From CAISIP01 sp031367285 (GTDB lineage: Bacteria > Pseudomonadota > Gammaproteobacteria > Burkholderiales > Burkholderiaceae_C), in assembly GCA_031367285.1 (NCBI GenBank), contig JANLPN010000597.1, forward strand, positions 1 through 35,734: a DNA stretch of 35,734 nucleotides, read 5' to 3'. Position 1 is the stretch's first letter. Every line of letters begins with the position of its first letter. Made by a program: the position numbers and the translations under genes. Of the stretch, positions 24,555 through 32,021 are shown piece by piece. The notes below the pieces were generated by a model that did no database searches, had not been told where the DNA came from, and saw only the letters and a list, made by a program, of their open reading frames with translations.

Positions 24555-25855
24555 GCTTGCTGCGCGGACAGGTCGCGGACGAAGGGTTCTGCCCAGCGTG
24601 CGATGGCAAGCAGTTGTTCGTCTTCGCCCGCCTTGCCGATCAACTGCACGCCGATGGGAAGGGCGTTGCGCGCGCTGGCGCCGGGCAATGTGACGGAGGG
24701 CACGCCGAGCAGGGTCCAGATGCGGCTGAACAGCGGGTCACCGGTGGCGTGCAGGCCCAGCGGCGCGGGGCCGGTGGCGCTGGGCGCCAGCAACGCGTCC
24801 CAGCCCTGCATCCATTGCGCGAATTCGGCACGGGCCAAAACCGCGAGTCTTTGAGTCTCGACATACTGTGCGCGGCTGATGGCCAATCCGTCATCGATCA
24901 ACTGGCGCAACTGCGCACTCAGTTGCGCATGGTGGCGGTCGTATTCGAAAGCCAGGCTCTGTGCCGCCTCGTAGGCCATGATGGTCTTGTGGTGCGCGGC
25001 CAACTGGTCGAAATGCGCGGGCAGCGTCACGTCGGCAAGCGTGGCGCCGGCGGCAGCCAATGCCTGCGCTGCCGACGCGATGGCCTGTTGGCAGTCGGCG
25101 TCGGCGTTGTCCCACCACGGCGTGTGGCAGACGCCGATACGTGGCTTGCCAGCCCAGATGCCGCTCTCCGCAGAGCGATGCTCACCCAGCAAAGCCCAGC
25201 GCAGCCATTGCGCGTCCACCACCTGGCGCGTGAGGGTACCGAGCGAGTCGAATGACGGCGCGAACGGCTTGATGCCAGCGAGGTTGAAGCCGCCATGGCT
25301 GGCTTTGTAGCCCACCACACCGCAGTACGACGCGGGCCGGGTGACCGATGCCGCGGTCTGTGTGCCGAAGCCTGCCGGTACCATGCCGTCGGCCACGGCG
25401 GCGGCCGAGCCGCTGGAGGAGCCGCCGGGCGTGTGTTGCAAGTTGCGTGGATTGGCGGTCGGTCCGGGCGCGAAATAGGCCAACTCGGTCGACACGGTCT
25501 TGCCCAGGATCACCGCGCCGGCGCGGCGCGCCAGCGCCACGCAGGATGCGTCCCAGTTCGGTTGTTTGCCGCGGTAGATCGGAGAGCCGTAAGCCGTAGG
25601 CATGTCCACCGTGTCGATGATGTCCTTGACGGCGATCGGCACACCATGCAAGGGGCCGTCGGGGGGCTGCCGATCGCGCTGCCGGGCAGAGGCCAGCGCG
25701 GCGGACGGATCGAGCCAGGTCCATGCGTGCACTTGATGCTCACGCCGGGCGATCCGTTCCAGGCAGGCCTCCACCAGATCGACAGAGCGCAGCTTTCCGG
25801 TGCGTATGGCTTCGGCCATGTCGAACAAACCCAGGTCGGCCGGGTCGCGACTCAT
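24551..25855 (-). CDS. Amidase-signature family hydrolase
   Basis: This 434-residue enzyme has the complete Ser-cisSer-Lys triad: K77 (IAVKDIID), cis-Ser146 (TPGGSSSGSAAAVA) and nucleophile Ser170 (GTQTAASVTRPAS). The spacing of 24 between the two serines is normal, although the usual TxGS becomes TAAS. It hydrolyses amides, but the family covers very many substrates. The ATG at 25855 (MSRDPADLGLFDM) is chosen from the family N-terminus; an upstream start at 25948 would overlap the DUF1116 gene. It sits between the DUF1116 and aminotransferase genes, so release of an amino acid from an amide or carbamoyl compound is a plausible inference. Confidence 0.9.
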   Translation of the reverse strand: MSRDPADLGLFDMAEAIRTGKLRSVDLVEACLERIARREHQVHAWTWLDPSAALASARQRDRQPPDGPLHGVPIAVKDIIDTVDMPTAYGSPIYRGKQPNWDASCVALARRAGAVILGKTVSTELAYFAPGPTANPRNLQHTPGGSSSGSAAAVADGMVPAGFGTQTAASVTRPASYCGVVGYKASHGGFNLAGIKPFAPSFDSLGTLTRQVVDAQWLRWALLGEHRSAESGIWAGKPRIGVCHTPWWDNADADCQQAIASAAQALAAAGATLADVTLPAHFDQLAAHHKTIMAYEAAQSLAFEYDRHHAQLSAQLRQLIDDGLAISRAQYVETQRLAVLARAEFAQWMQGWDALLAPSATGPAPLGLHATGDPLFSRIWTLLGVPSVTLPGASARNALPIGVQLIGKAGEDEQLLAIARWAEPFVRDLSAQQA

Positions 25856-25916
25856 GAAATTACCTGTGCAGCGCATGCCGCTGCGTGCGCTTGGTGGAGC
25901 CGGCGCAATGCGGCGT

Positions 25917-27119
25917 TCATGGGTGCAGTCCTGCGCAAGCCCGCGCAAACAGCTCTGCCGGCGCGCGGTAAAAGCCGCCGCCCAAGCGGCCCTGCAAACC
26001 GGCCTTGTCGAGCACGCCGAGGCTGATCACCGGCGACGTCGCCGCGTCCATGACGCTTGCGGCGCGCACGACCAACCGCGCTTGTGTGCGCGCGAACCCG
26101 GCGTGCCGCGCGCTCAGCAACCTGCGCGGCGACTGCGCGGTTTCGGGCCAGATCGACGCAAATACAGCGGGCGCCAGCGCGCCGTTGCCGAGTGTGGTCA
26201 TGGCGCCCAGGCCCAACAGGTCCACGATGGCGCTGTCGCCGATGGCGCCCAGGCTGGCCTGCATGATCTGTTCCGTGGCTCCAGGTATGACAGGAGCGTC
26301 GGCAGCAGTCGTGAACCAGTGCCCGGGTCTGCCCGCAAGCTGGATGCCGAAGTCCTCCCCGTTGCCGGCGGCGGCTGTCACCACGCTGGAATGCGCGCTG
26401 CCGGCGGCGCTGGACAACATGCAACGCGACGCCGCCATCCAGAGGTTGAGGAAGAAGCCCGGGCTGCGTTCCAGAAATGCGCCGCACGCCTGCACGGAGT
26501 CGCCGCGCAAACGCTGGGCCAGCAGCCGCGCTAAGGCCGCTGTGGAAGCGACAGTTTTCCCGTGGCAGTCGTCGCCGCCGGCCAGGCCCTGGTCGGCCAG
26601 GGGTATCAAGGGGATTGCAGCGTCTGCCAATGCGGTGCCATATGCCGGTGCGAATTCGCGGTCTAGCCAGCGCAGCTGCGCCAGCACCGCGTCGTCGAAC
26701 ATACCCACGCGCATGACATGTGCCGCGCCGCCGTTCAGCGGACTGCAGGCCCAGCGCCGCGGGACCGCTGCATCACGCACCACCTGCACCCACATCGAGG
26801 GCGACAACACGTCGGCCAGGGGCAACACGCAGCCAAGGTCCTGCGCCGGGCGCAGGTCGATGGCGCCGCTGCGCAGCATGTCGCGGGCCTTGTCGGCGGT
26901 GTCGGCCCAGCCCTCCAGCAAGATAGCCACCATCGCCGAATGCAGCACCGGTAGGCAGGGTGCGCAGGGGTCGCGTAACGGTGGGCCCGCATGCAGCAGT
27001 TCGTGGCGGCCAAGGAGCAGGCGATCCGCCGCACGCTCCAGTGCGAACACCTCGGGCACAACCGCGAGGATGCGGTCTATCGCCAGCTTGTCCGCCGTGG
27101 TGGGCTGGGCCGCTTCCAT
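25917..27119 (-). CDS. DUF1116 (AllG/YlbE-like) protein without its usual partners
   Basis: This 400-residue protein is related to E. coli YlbE (AllG), a subunit of the recently described AllFGH oxamate carbamoyltransferase. Shared segments include LLHAGPPL, VMRVGMFDDAVLAQLRWLD, GDDCHGKTVASTAAL, FFLNLWMAASRCML, VVTAAAGNGEDFGIQL and GDSAIVDLLGLGAM. E. coli YlbE is about 419 residues, so the length is normal. FdrA (AllF) and YlbF (AllH, DUF2877) homologues, normally beside it, are not in the window. A role in carbamoyl or acyl transfer is therefore uncertain. The ATG at 27119 is preceded in frame by a GTG at 27122 and a GGGGGTG ribosome-like site. The gene before it encodes an unknown protein. 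Confidence 0.85.
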   Translation of the reverse strand: MEAAQPTTADKLAIDRILAVVPEVFALERAADRLLLGRHELLHAGPPLRDPCAPCLPVLHSAMVAILLEGWADTADKARDMLRSGAIDLRPAQDLGCVLPLADVLSPSMWVQVVRDAAVPRRWACSPLNGGAAHVMRVGMFDDAVLAQLRWLDREFAPAYGTALADAAIPLIPLADQGLAGGDDCHGKTVASTAALARLLAQRLRGDSVQACGAFLERSPGFFLNLWMAASRCMLSSAAGSAHSSVVTAAAGNGEDFGIQLAGRPGHWFTTAADAPVIPGATEQIMQASLGAIGDSAIVDLLGLGAMTTLGNGALAPAVFASIWPETAQSPRRLLSARHAGFARTQARLVVRAASVMDAATSPVISLGVLDKAGLQGRLGGGFYRAPAELFARACAGLHP

Positions 27120-27180
27120 CACGAGTGCACCCCCGTGCCACGCGTTGCCGAAGCGGGCCCCGAGATTGGTTTCGGGTCGC

Positions 27181-27792
27181 TCATGCCGCAGGCGTGACCC
27201 ATGTTTCGCAAAAGGCCAGGAAGGAGGTTTTCATGCGTCGGCCCAGGAAGTCGCGTTCGATGATCTTGCCGGGCAGGGCCGCGCCGTTGATACGGATGGA
27301 GCCCGTCTGCGCTTCGACGAAGACGCTGAGCATGCGGTGCGCGCCGGTGGCCGACTGCGCGGGCGGCACGTCGGCCGCGAAGGGCGCCGACAAGCCTTCC
27401 CAACGCATCGAGGCGGACACGCCGGCAGCCTCCAGCGTTTCCTCGTGGAAGGTCTTGCCGTCGCCGCTGGTACGGGCCGATATGGCGGCCACAAAGGGCA
27501 TCGCCTGCAATCCAGCCATGCCGCGGAATGACGCGAAGCGCGCGACGAAATCGCTTACCAGCCAGCGCAGCAGCGGCTGGTTGGTGCTGATGCACAGGTT
27601 CTGGCTGGCCGGCCAGCCGGACGCCGCGCGCGGCGCACCCAGCACTACGATGCCGCTGCCCGATCCGTGCGGTGAGGTAACGACGCGGAAGTAGACCGCC
27701 AGCGACTGCCATTCGCCCTTGTCGTCCTGCAGGTAGATGCCGGGGTTGTCGCCGGACCAGACGACGCTGCCGGGAATCAGGGGGGATGTCAT
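27181..27792 (-). CDS. Unknown protein, 203 residues
   Basis: I do not recognise this family. No signal peptide or membrane helix is visible. The sequence is soluble-looking, with an N-terminal half rich in beta-type segments (SVVWSGDNPGIYL, WQSLAVYFRVVTSP, GIVVLGAP) and a C-terminal stretch LSVFVEAQTGSIRINGAALP. Four segments with conserved-looking polar residues (CISTNQP, ARTSGDG, KTFHEE, FLGRRMKTSF) could form a site. There are only two cysteines. Codon use resembles its neighbours and it lies in the middle of the operon (25 bases after aldehyde dehydrogenase, 61 before DUF1116), so it is a real gene. It might assist the orphan DUF1116 protein; that is a guess from adjacency. Confidence 0.75.
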   Translation of the reverse strand: MTSPLIPGSVVWSGDNPGIYLQDDKGEWQSLAVYFRVVTSPHGSGSGIVVLGAPRAASGWPASQNLCISTNQPLLRWLVSDFVARFASFRGMAGLQAMPFVAAISARTSGDGKTFHEETLEAAGVSASMRWEGLSAPFAADVPPAQSATGAHRMLSVFVEAQTGSIRINGAALPGKIIERDFLGRRMKTSFLAFCETWVTPAA

Positions 27793-27817
27793 GGATTTGC
27801 TTTCTACGGGTGAATGT

Positions 27818-29317
27818 TCACAGGCGCGGGAATGGATGGGGCATGTCGCCCAGGCCTATCCACACGCTCTTGAGTTGCAGGAATTCGCGCATGGCTTCGA
27901 TGCCGTTTTCGCGTCCCCAGCCACTGTCTTTGAAGCCGCCGCAGGGCGATTGCGGCGCCACGCCACGGTAAGTATTCACATAGACGGTGCCGGCCTGCAA
28001 GCGGCGTGTCATGCGCATGACGCGGCCGATATCGCGTGTCCAGACACCGGCCGCCAGGCCGAGCTCGTGGTCATTGGCCAGTTGCACCGCGTGGTTCTCG
28101 TCGCGAAAACGCATCACGGCCAGCACCGGGCCAAAAATTTCCTGGCGTGCGATTTGCATGGACGGTTCGACGTCCACGAACACCGTGGGTGCGAAATACC
28201 ATCCACCATCCGTCCCTTGGAGCGGCACACCGCCCGCCACGCAACGCGCGCCCTCGGCGCGTGCGGTCGCTACGTCCTGACACACGCGTTCGAACTGGGG
28301 CTGGTTGGCGATCGGGCCGATCTGGGTCGCTGCGTCGCGCGGGTCGCCGGCCTTGAGCCCGGCTATCGCGACCAGCAGCTTGTCGAGCAAGGCATCGTGC
28401 AGGCTGTCCTGCACCAGCAGCCGCGAGCCGGCTACGCAACTTTGCCCGTTGGATACGAAAATGCCTGCGACGATACCGCGTACTGCCTGTTCCATGTCGG
28501 CGTCGTCGAACACGATCTGCGCTGATTTGCCGCCCAGCTCCAGCGTGACGCGTTTGAGCAGGCCCGCGGCGCGGGTGGCGATGCGTTTGCCGACGGCGCC
28601 CGAGCCGGTGAAGGTGATACGGGCCACATGCGGATCCGCCACCAGCGGGTCGCCGACCTCGTCGCCGAATCCGGTCACCACGTTCAGTACACCGTCGGGC
28701 AGGCCGCTGCTCTGAAAGGTCTGCATCAGCTCCAGTGTGGAAGCCGAGGCATGTTCCGAGGGCTTGATGACCACGGTGTTGCCGGCCGCCAGCGCGGGTG
28801 CGATCTTCCAGGTCAGCAGAGCGAGCGGCGAGTTCCAGGCCGTGATGGCGGCTACCACGCCATAGGGTTCCCAAACCGTGTAGTTGAAGGTATTGACCCG
28901 GTCGATGGGAATCACGCGGCCCTCGAACTTGTCGGCCAGGCCCGCGAAGTAATAGAAGTACTCGGGCAGGTCGGTGAACTGCGCGCGCACTTCGCTGAGC
29001 CGCTTGCCGTTGTCGCGGCATTCGAACCCGGCCAGGCGTTCCACGTCGGCGGCGAGTGCGTCCCCCAGTCGGCGCAGCCAGCGCCCACGTTCGGTCGCGC
29101 GCATGGCGGACCAGGGGCCGTTGAAGGCGGCATCGTGCGCGGCCTGGGTTGCCAGCGCCACGTCGCTCCCGTCGCAGCGCGGCAGACGCGCCCAGACGCG
29201 GCCGGTGGATGGGTCGAACGAATCGAACAATCGGCCGCCTGCGGCGTCGCACCAGCGCCCATTGATGAAAGTCTGGTAACGCAGCGTGCCGTCAGGTTCG
29301 GTGGAATGCGCGTTCAT
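27818..29317 (-). CDS. NAD(P)-dependent aldehyde dehydrogenase
   Basis: This 499-residue ALDH-superfamily enzyme has catalytic C294 (NGQSCVAGSR), general base E260 (LELGGKS), oxyanion N162 (WNSPL), cofactor lysine K185 (IKPSEHA) and the GSGAVG Rossmann turn (238-243). Length and motifs fit the broad betaine/aromatic aldehyde dehydrogenase group. Its ATG overlaps the stop of the ThDP-decarboxylase beta subunit by four bases (ATGA), so it very probably oxidises the aldehyde that enzyme releases. The aldehyde itself cannot be told from sequence. Confidence 0.94.
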   Translation of the reverse strand: MNAHSTEPDGTLRYQTFINGRWCDAAGGRLFDSFDPSTGRVWARLPRCDGSDVALATQAAHDAAFNGPWSAMRATERGRWLRRLGDALAADVERLAGFECRDNGKRLSEVRAQFTDLPEYFYYFAGLADKFEGRVIPIDRVNTFNYTVWEPYGVVAAITAWNSPLALLTWKIAPALAAGNTVVIKPSEHASASTLELMQTFQSSGLPDGVLNVVTGFGDEVGDPLVADPHVARITFTGSGAVGKRIATRAAGLLKRVTLELGGKSAQIVFDDADMEQAVRGIVAGIFVSNGQSCVAGSRLLVQDSLHDALLDKLLVAIAGLKAGDPRDAATQIGPIANQPQFERVCQDVATARAEGARCVAGGVPLQGTDGGWYFAPTVFVDVEPSMQIARQEIFGPVLAVMRFRDENHAVQLANDHELGLAAGVWTRDIGRVMRMTRRLQAGTVYVNTYRGVAPQSPCGGFKDSGWGRENGIEAMREFLQLKSVWIGLGDMPHPFPRL

Positions 29318-29913
29318 GCTTCGTTGTGTGGAACTGGTATAGCGCGCAGCGCCGAGCGGAATGAATCACGCGCGGCTGCGCTGTGGATGTGTTCGTATTG
29401 CTGCGGATACGCCGAGGGGCTGGGCAACACGCGCAGGTCCACCACCGACGGCCCGCTGAACGCCCTAGGTTGCTCCAGCCATTGATCCAGTGATGCGGTG
29501 TCCGAGAAAGTCTGCGCCGACCTGATACCTGCGGCCTGCGCGATACCGGCAAAGTCGATCGGCGTGGCGACGGGCAGCGGCATTTTCTGGTTGGCTTCGT
29601 AGCTGCCGTTCTGGAACACGAAGTGCGTCAGGTTGCGCGGATTCGCGCCTGCCAGCGTCACCAGGCAAGCCAGGTTCATGAGCAGGCTGCCGTCGCCATC
29701 GAACACCCACACCTCCTGGTCGGGTCGGCCCAGCGCAAGCCCGAGCCCATGGGAGCCGGCCTGGCCCATGGCGCCCACACAGACATAGTTCAGCGCATTC
29801 GGGCGTATCGCCAGCCACTCGAAGCAGCTGGTGTAGACGCTCACCACGATCTGCCCGGTGTAGCGACGCGACAACACGCGCAAAAAATCGTCGCGGGCTT
29901 CTTTTTGTTTCAT
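29314..29913 (-). CDS. ThDP-dependent decarboxylase, beta (ThDP-binding) subunit, ComE-like
   Basis: This 199-residue subunit carries the pyrophosphate domain of a ThDP enzyme: VGAMGQAGSHGLGLALG, then the GDG motif (73-75, FDGDGSLLMN) and the N102 end of the motif (FQNGSYE) binding magnesium and diphosphate. Size and text resemble ComE of sulfopyruvate decarboxylase and the C-terminal half of phosphonopyruvate decarboxylase. The catalytic site needs the alpha subunit encoded just upstream, with which it overlaps by four bases (ATGA). Both would turn a 2-oxo acid into an aldehyde. Whether the oxo acid carries a sulfonate, a phosphonate or another group cannot be decided here. Confidence 0.9.
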   Translation of the reverse strand: MKQKEARDDFLRVLSRRYTGQIVVSVYTSCFEWLAIRPNALNYVCVGAMGQAGSHGLGLALGRPDQEVWVFDGDGSLLMNLACLVTLAGANPRNLTHFVFQNGSYEANQKMPLPVATPIDFAGIAQAAGIRSAQTFSDTASLDQWLEQPRAFSGPSVVDLRVLPSPSAYPQQYEHIHSAAARDSFRSALRAIPVPHNEA

Positions 29914-30431
29914 ACAGGGTTTCTCCCCAGCAGCAGCACCACCGGTGCACTCTGCCGGTAGGCGTCGTGGATGGCCAACATGCCGGCCTCTATGTCGGCG
30001 TCGGAGTTCAGCACGCAATACCGGATGCCCATCACGTCGAGTATGGGTGTTATCACGCGCACGCCGAAGCTGCGCGAATCTGCTGGTGCGACATCGGCCT
30101 CCTTGCCCAGCAAGCCGACCATCATGCATACCGGGTTGCGGTAATCGACGCCGATGGCGCGCAGGGCATTGAGCGAGTCCATCAGCCCGGTCTGCTGCAT
30201 CAGCAACACCGCGCGCCGGTCGCAGAAAGACAACGACGCGCAGATCGAAACACCTTCGTCCTCCTTGCACACACGCACCAGGCGCAGCGCGGGATCTTCG
30301 GAAATCGGTTTGAGCAGACCGGCGCTGGTGCAGATGTCGGGCACCGAGATGATGAACTCGACGCCGGTGCGTTTTAGCGCATCGATGATGGCCTGCCCCG
30401 ACAGGTCTGATGAGGCGGTGTTGGTGACCAC
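29910..30431 (-). CDS. ThDP-dependent decarboxylase, alpha (PYR-domain) subunit, ComD-like
   Basis: This 173-residue subunit has the pyrimidine-binding domain: GQAIIDALKRTGVEFIISVP at the start, and the conserved glutamate that activates the cofactor in CKEDEGVSICAS (E57 or E59), then AVLLMQQTGLMDSLNAL, matching ComD-type sulfopyruvate decarboxylase alpha subunits. Single-domain, separately encoded alpha and beta subunits are typical of ComDE. The start is GTG, three bases after the stop of the Rieske gene upstream; no strong ribosome site is visible, so reinitiation after that gene is likely. Confidence 0.9.
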   Translation of the reverse strand: MVTNTASSDLSGQAIIDALKRTGVEFIISVPDICTSAGLLKPISEDPALRLVRVCKEDEGVSICASLSFCDRRAVLLMQQTGLMDSLNALRAIGVDYRNPVCMMVGLLGKEADVAPADSRSFGVRVITPILDVMGIRYCVLNSDADIEAGMLAIHDAYRQSAPVVLLLGRNPV

Positions 30432-30434
30432 GCT

Positions 30435-31835
30435 TCAGGCGACGCTCTTGAATTCGAACATCTTGCCGTGCTCCGGATTGACCGCGCTCGGGTCCGCTGT
30501 GTTGAGCGGTGCCAGCCGCTGGGTAATGGCTTCACGCCGCTGTGCGTCGGGCAACTGTTGCGTTTCCAGATAAACCGCGGCCAACGCGCGGCAGGCCTCC
30601 ACGATCAGCTGGCGGTCGTCGCCACCATTGGGCGGGATGCGCAGAATCGTGTCGCCGCCCGTAGTCGGGACGGGTTGGCCATCGAGCGGTTCCGGACGTT
30701 GCGGCTCGATGCCTTTGGCCAGGTTTTCGATCTCCATCTTCAGCTTGCGGCGCAGCATCGCCACACCGCGGTCGGTGGTGGCGAGATGTTCACGGGCGTG
30801 GCTGCTTATGGGCCCCAGGCTGCACCAGGCGTCCCAGTCACCCGGCGAGTCCTGGCGTGCTTCGTAAGGCAGTTCGTCGCTCTGCCCGTAGAAGTCGGTC
30901 TTGCCGACGCCGTTGTCCTGCGGCCGGCCCTGGCGCAACGGATCGTCGCGGTCGTTGAAATGGCGATAGGCGATCACCAGCGTGTGGGTGTCGTCGACCG
31001 GCGTGATCCAGCGCGTCAGGCCGGCGCGGCCGAAATAGCGCACCTTGCTGACGTTCTCGAAGATAGCGCCGTTTTGCGAAAAGTTCGGCAGCAGGTGGTC
31101 GTGCATGCGGATCCAGACGAAGTCGCCCACGCGCCGCGCATTGGTGTAGAAAAAGCCGTGCGGCGTCTCGTGGTATTCGACGATCGGCAGGCTCTCGAAT
31201 ACCTCGCTGAACTGGGGGCCCGACACACGGGTATGCAGGAACGCCACATGGAACGGATCCATCGAGTTCTCGCTCACCTGCTGCCAGTTGCAGGGCGACC
31301 GGATCAGATAGGGCTGCATGCGGTTGTCCGGCATGACCATGGCGTCCATCAGCGGGAACGCGGGGCGCAGTTCGGGCGGGCCCATATAGGTGAATATCAC
31401 GCCCTCGTATTCGATCACCGGGTAGGCTCCTTGGCAGAAGCGGTCCTTGTGCGGGCTGTCGACCGGCTCGCCCGGCGTTTCGAGAATGGCGCCGTCATTG
31501 CTGAACAACCAGCCGTGGTAACAGCAGCGTATGCCGTGCTCGGCGATGATGCCGAATTCGAGCGAGGCGCCGCGGTGCGCGCAATGCTTGTGCACCAGTC
31601 CCAGCGCACCCGAGAGATCGCGGTACAGCACCAGGTCCTCGCCCAGAATGCGTACCACCAGCGGGCGCGTTTCGAGCTGGGACGACAGCAGGAACGGGTG
31701 CCAGAAGCGGCGCATGTATTCGCCACACGGCGTCCCCGGACCGACCCTGGCCGTGATGTCCTCGATCGGCCGGTCCTTGGGCTGGTAATAACCGCCGAAC
31801 TTGACGGGGTGCCGCGTTTCTTTCGCTTGCGCCAT
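30435..31835 (-). CDS. Rieske oxygenase, phthalate-dioxygenase type
   Basis: This 466-residue oxygenase component has an N-terminal Rieske centre C85-A-H87 (KHCAHRGASLEFG) and C104-CY-H107 (CYHGWLF), and the mononuclear iron site with H196 and H201 in SENSMDPFHVAFLH. It differs in length and motif style from the 354-residue VanA-like enzyme at 12553-13617 and belongs to the phthalate 4,5-dioxygenase / quaternary-amine-type alpha-subunit group. It probably hydroxylates or demethylates the imported substrate as an early step. No ferredoxin or reductase gene is in the window. It is the first gene of the minus-strand operon, 186 bases downstream of the LysR gene. Confidence 0.92.
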   Translation of the reverse strand: MAQAKETRHPVKFGGYYQPKDRPIEDITARVGPGTPCGEYMRRFWHPFLLSSQLETRPLVVRILGEDLVLYRDLSGALGLVHKHCAHRGASLEFGIIAEHGIRCCYHGWLFSNDGAILETPGEPVDSPHKDRFCQGAYPVIEYEGVIFTYMGPPELRPAFPLMDAMVMPDNRMQPYLIRSPCNWQQVSENSMDPFHVAFLHTRVSGPQFSEVFESLPIVEYHETPHGFFYTNARRVGDFVWIRMHDHLLPNFSQNGAIFENVSKVRYFGRAGLTRWITPVDDTHTLVIAYRHFNDRDDPLRQGRPQDNGVGKTDFYGQSDELPYEARQDSPGDWDAWCSLGPISSHAREHLATTDRGVAMLRRKLKMEIENLAKGIEPQRPEPLDGQPVPTTGGDTILRIPPNGGDDRQLIVEACRALAAVYLETQQLPDAQRREAITQRLAPLNTADPSAVNPEHGKMFEFKSVA

Positions 31836-32021
31836 GGGATTCCCTGTCTGATGGATGTACCGGATATGCCGCGCGATGCGGGCACGAATTCAGTATGGCA
31901 CGCTCACCACCGTAAACGCACGGCCGGGGATGTGGACAAAGCCTTATTAAGAAATGCAGCGTCGGCCCATTAGCGGGGCTGATGCACTCGCGCGTCCGAG
32001 CCGTCCTATGGGACGCGGGGC
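31836..32021 (-). promoter_or_regulatory. Probable promoter region of the 18-gene catabolic cluster
   Basis: These 186 bases separate the LysR gene stop from the ATG of the first Rieske gene and are the natural place for the main promoter. A weak TTGTCC-N17-TTTACG pair can be read on the minus strand near 31930, but I would not rely on it. A 5-bp hairpin CGTCC-TATG-GGACG (32002-32015) lies right after the LysR stop. LysR regulators encoded next to their targets usually bind here. Confidence 0.4.

Noticed and set aside
26005..27531. A 508-codon plus-strand open frame across the DUF1116 and unknown genes
   Set aside because: Spans two genes on the opposite strand, crosses their boundary and has no family features; it is a shadow of high-GC codon use.
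30468..31973. A 501-codon plus-strand open frame opposite the Rieske gene
   Set aside because: It mirrors a GC-rich minus-strand gene with complete Rieske motifs; its translation has no recognisable domain and consists of the Arg/Gly/Ala/His-rich text typical of antisense shadows.
32002..32015. CGTCC-TATG-GGACG hairpin after the LysR stop as a terminator
   Set aside because: Only 5 bp of stem and no T-run on the minus strand; too weak to call a terminator.
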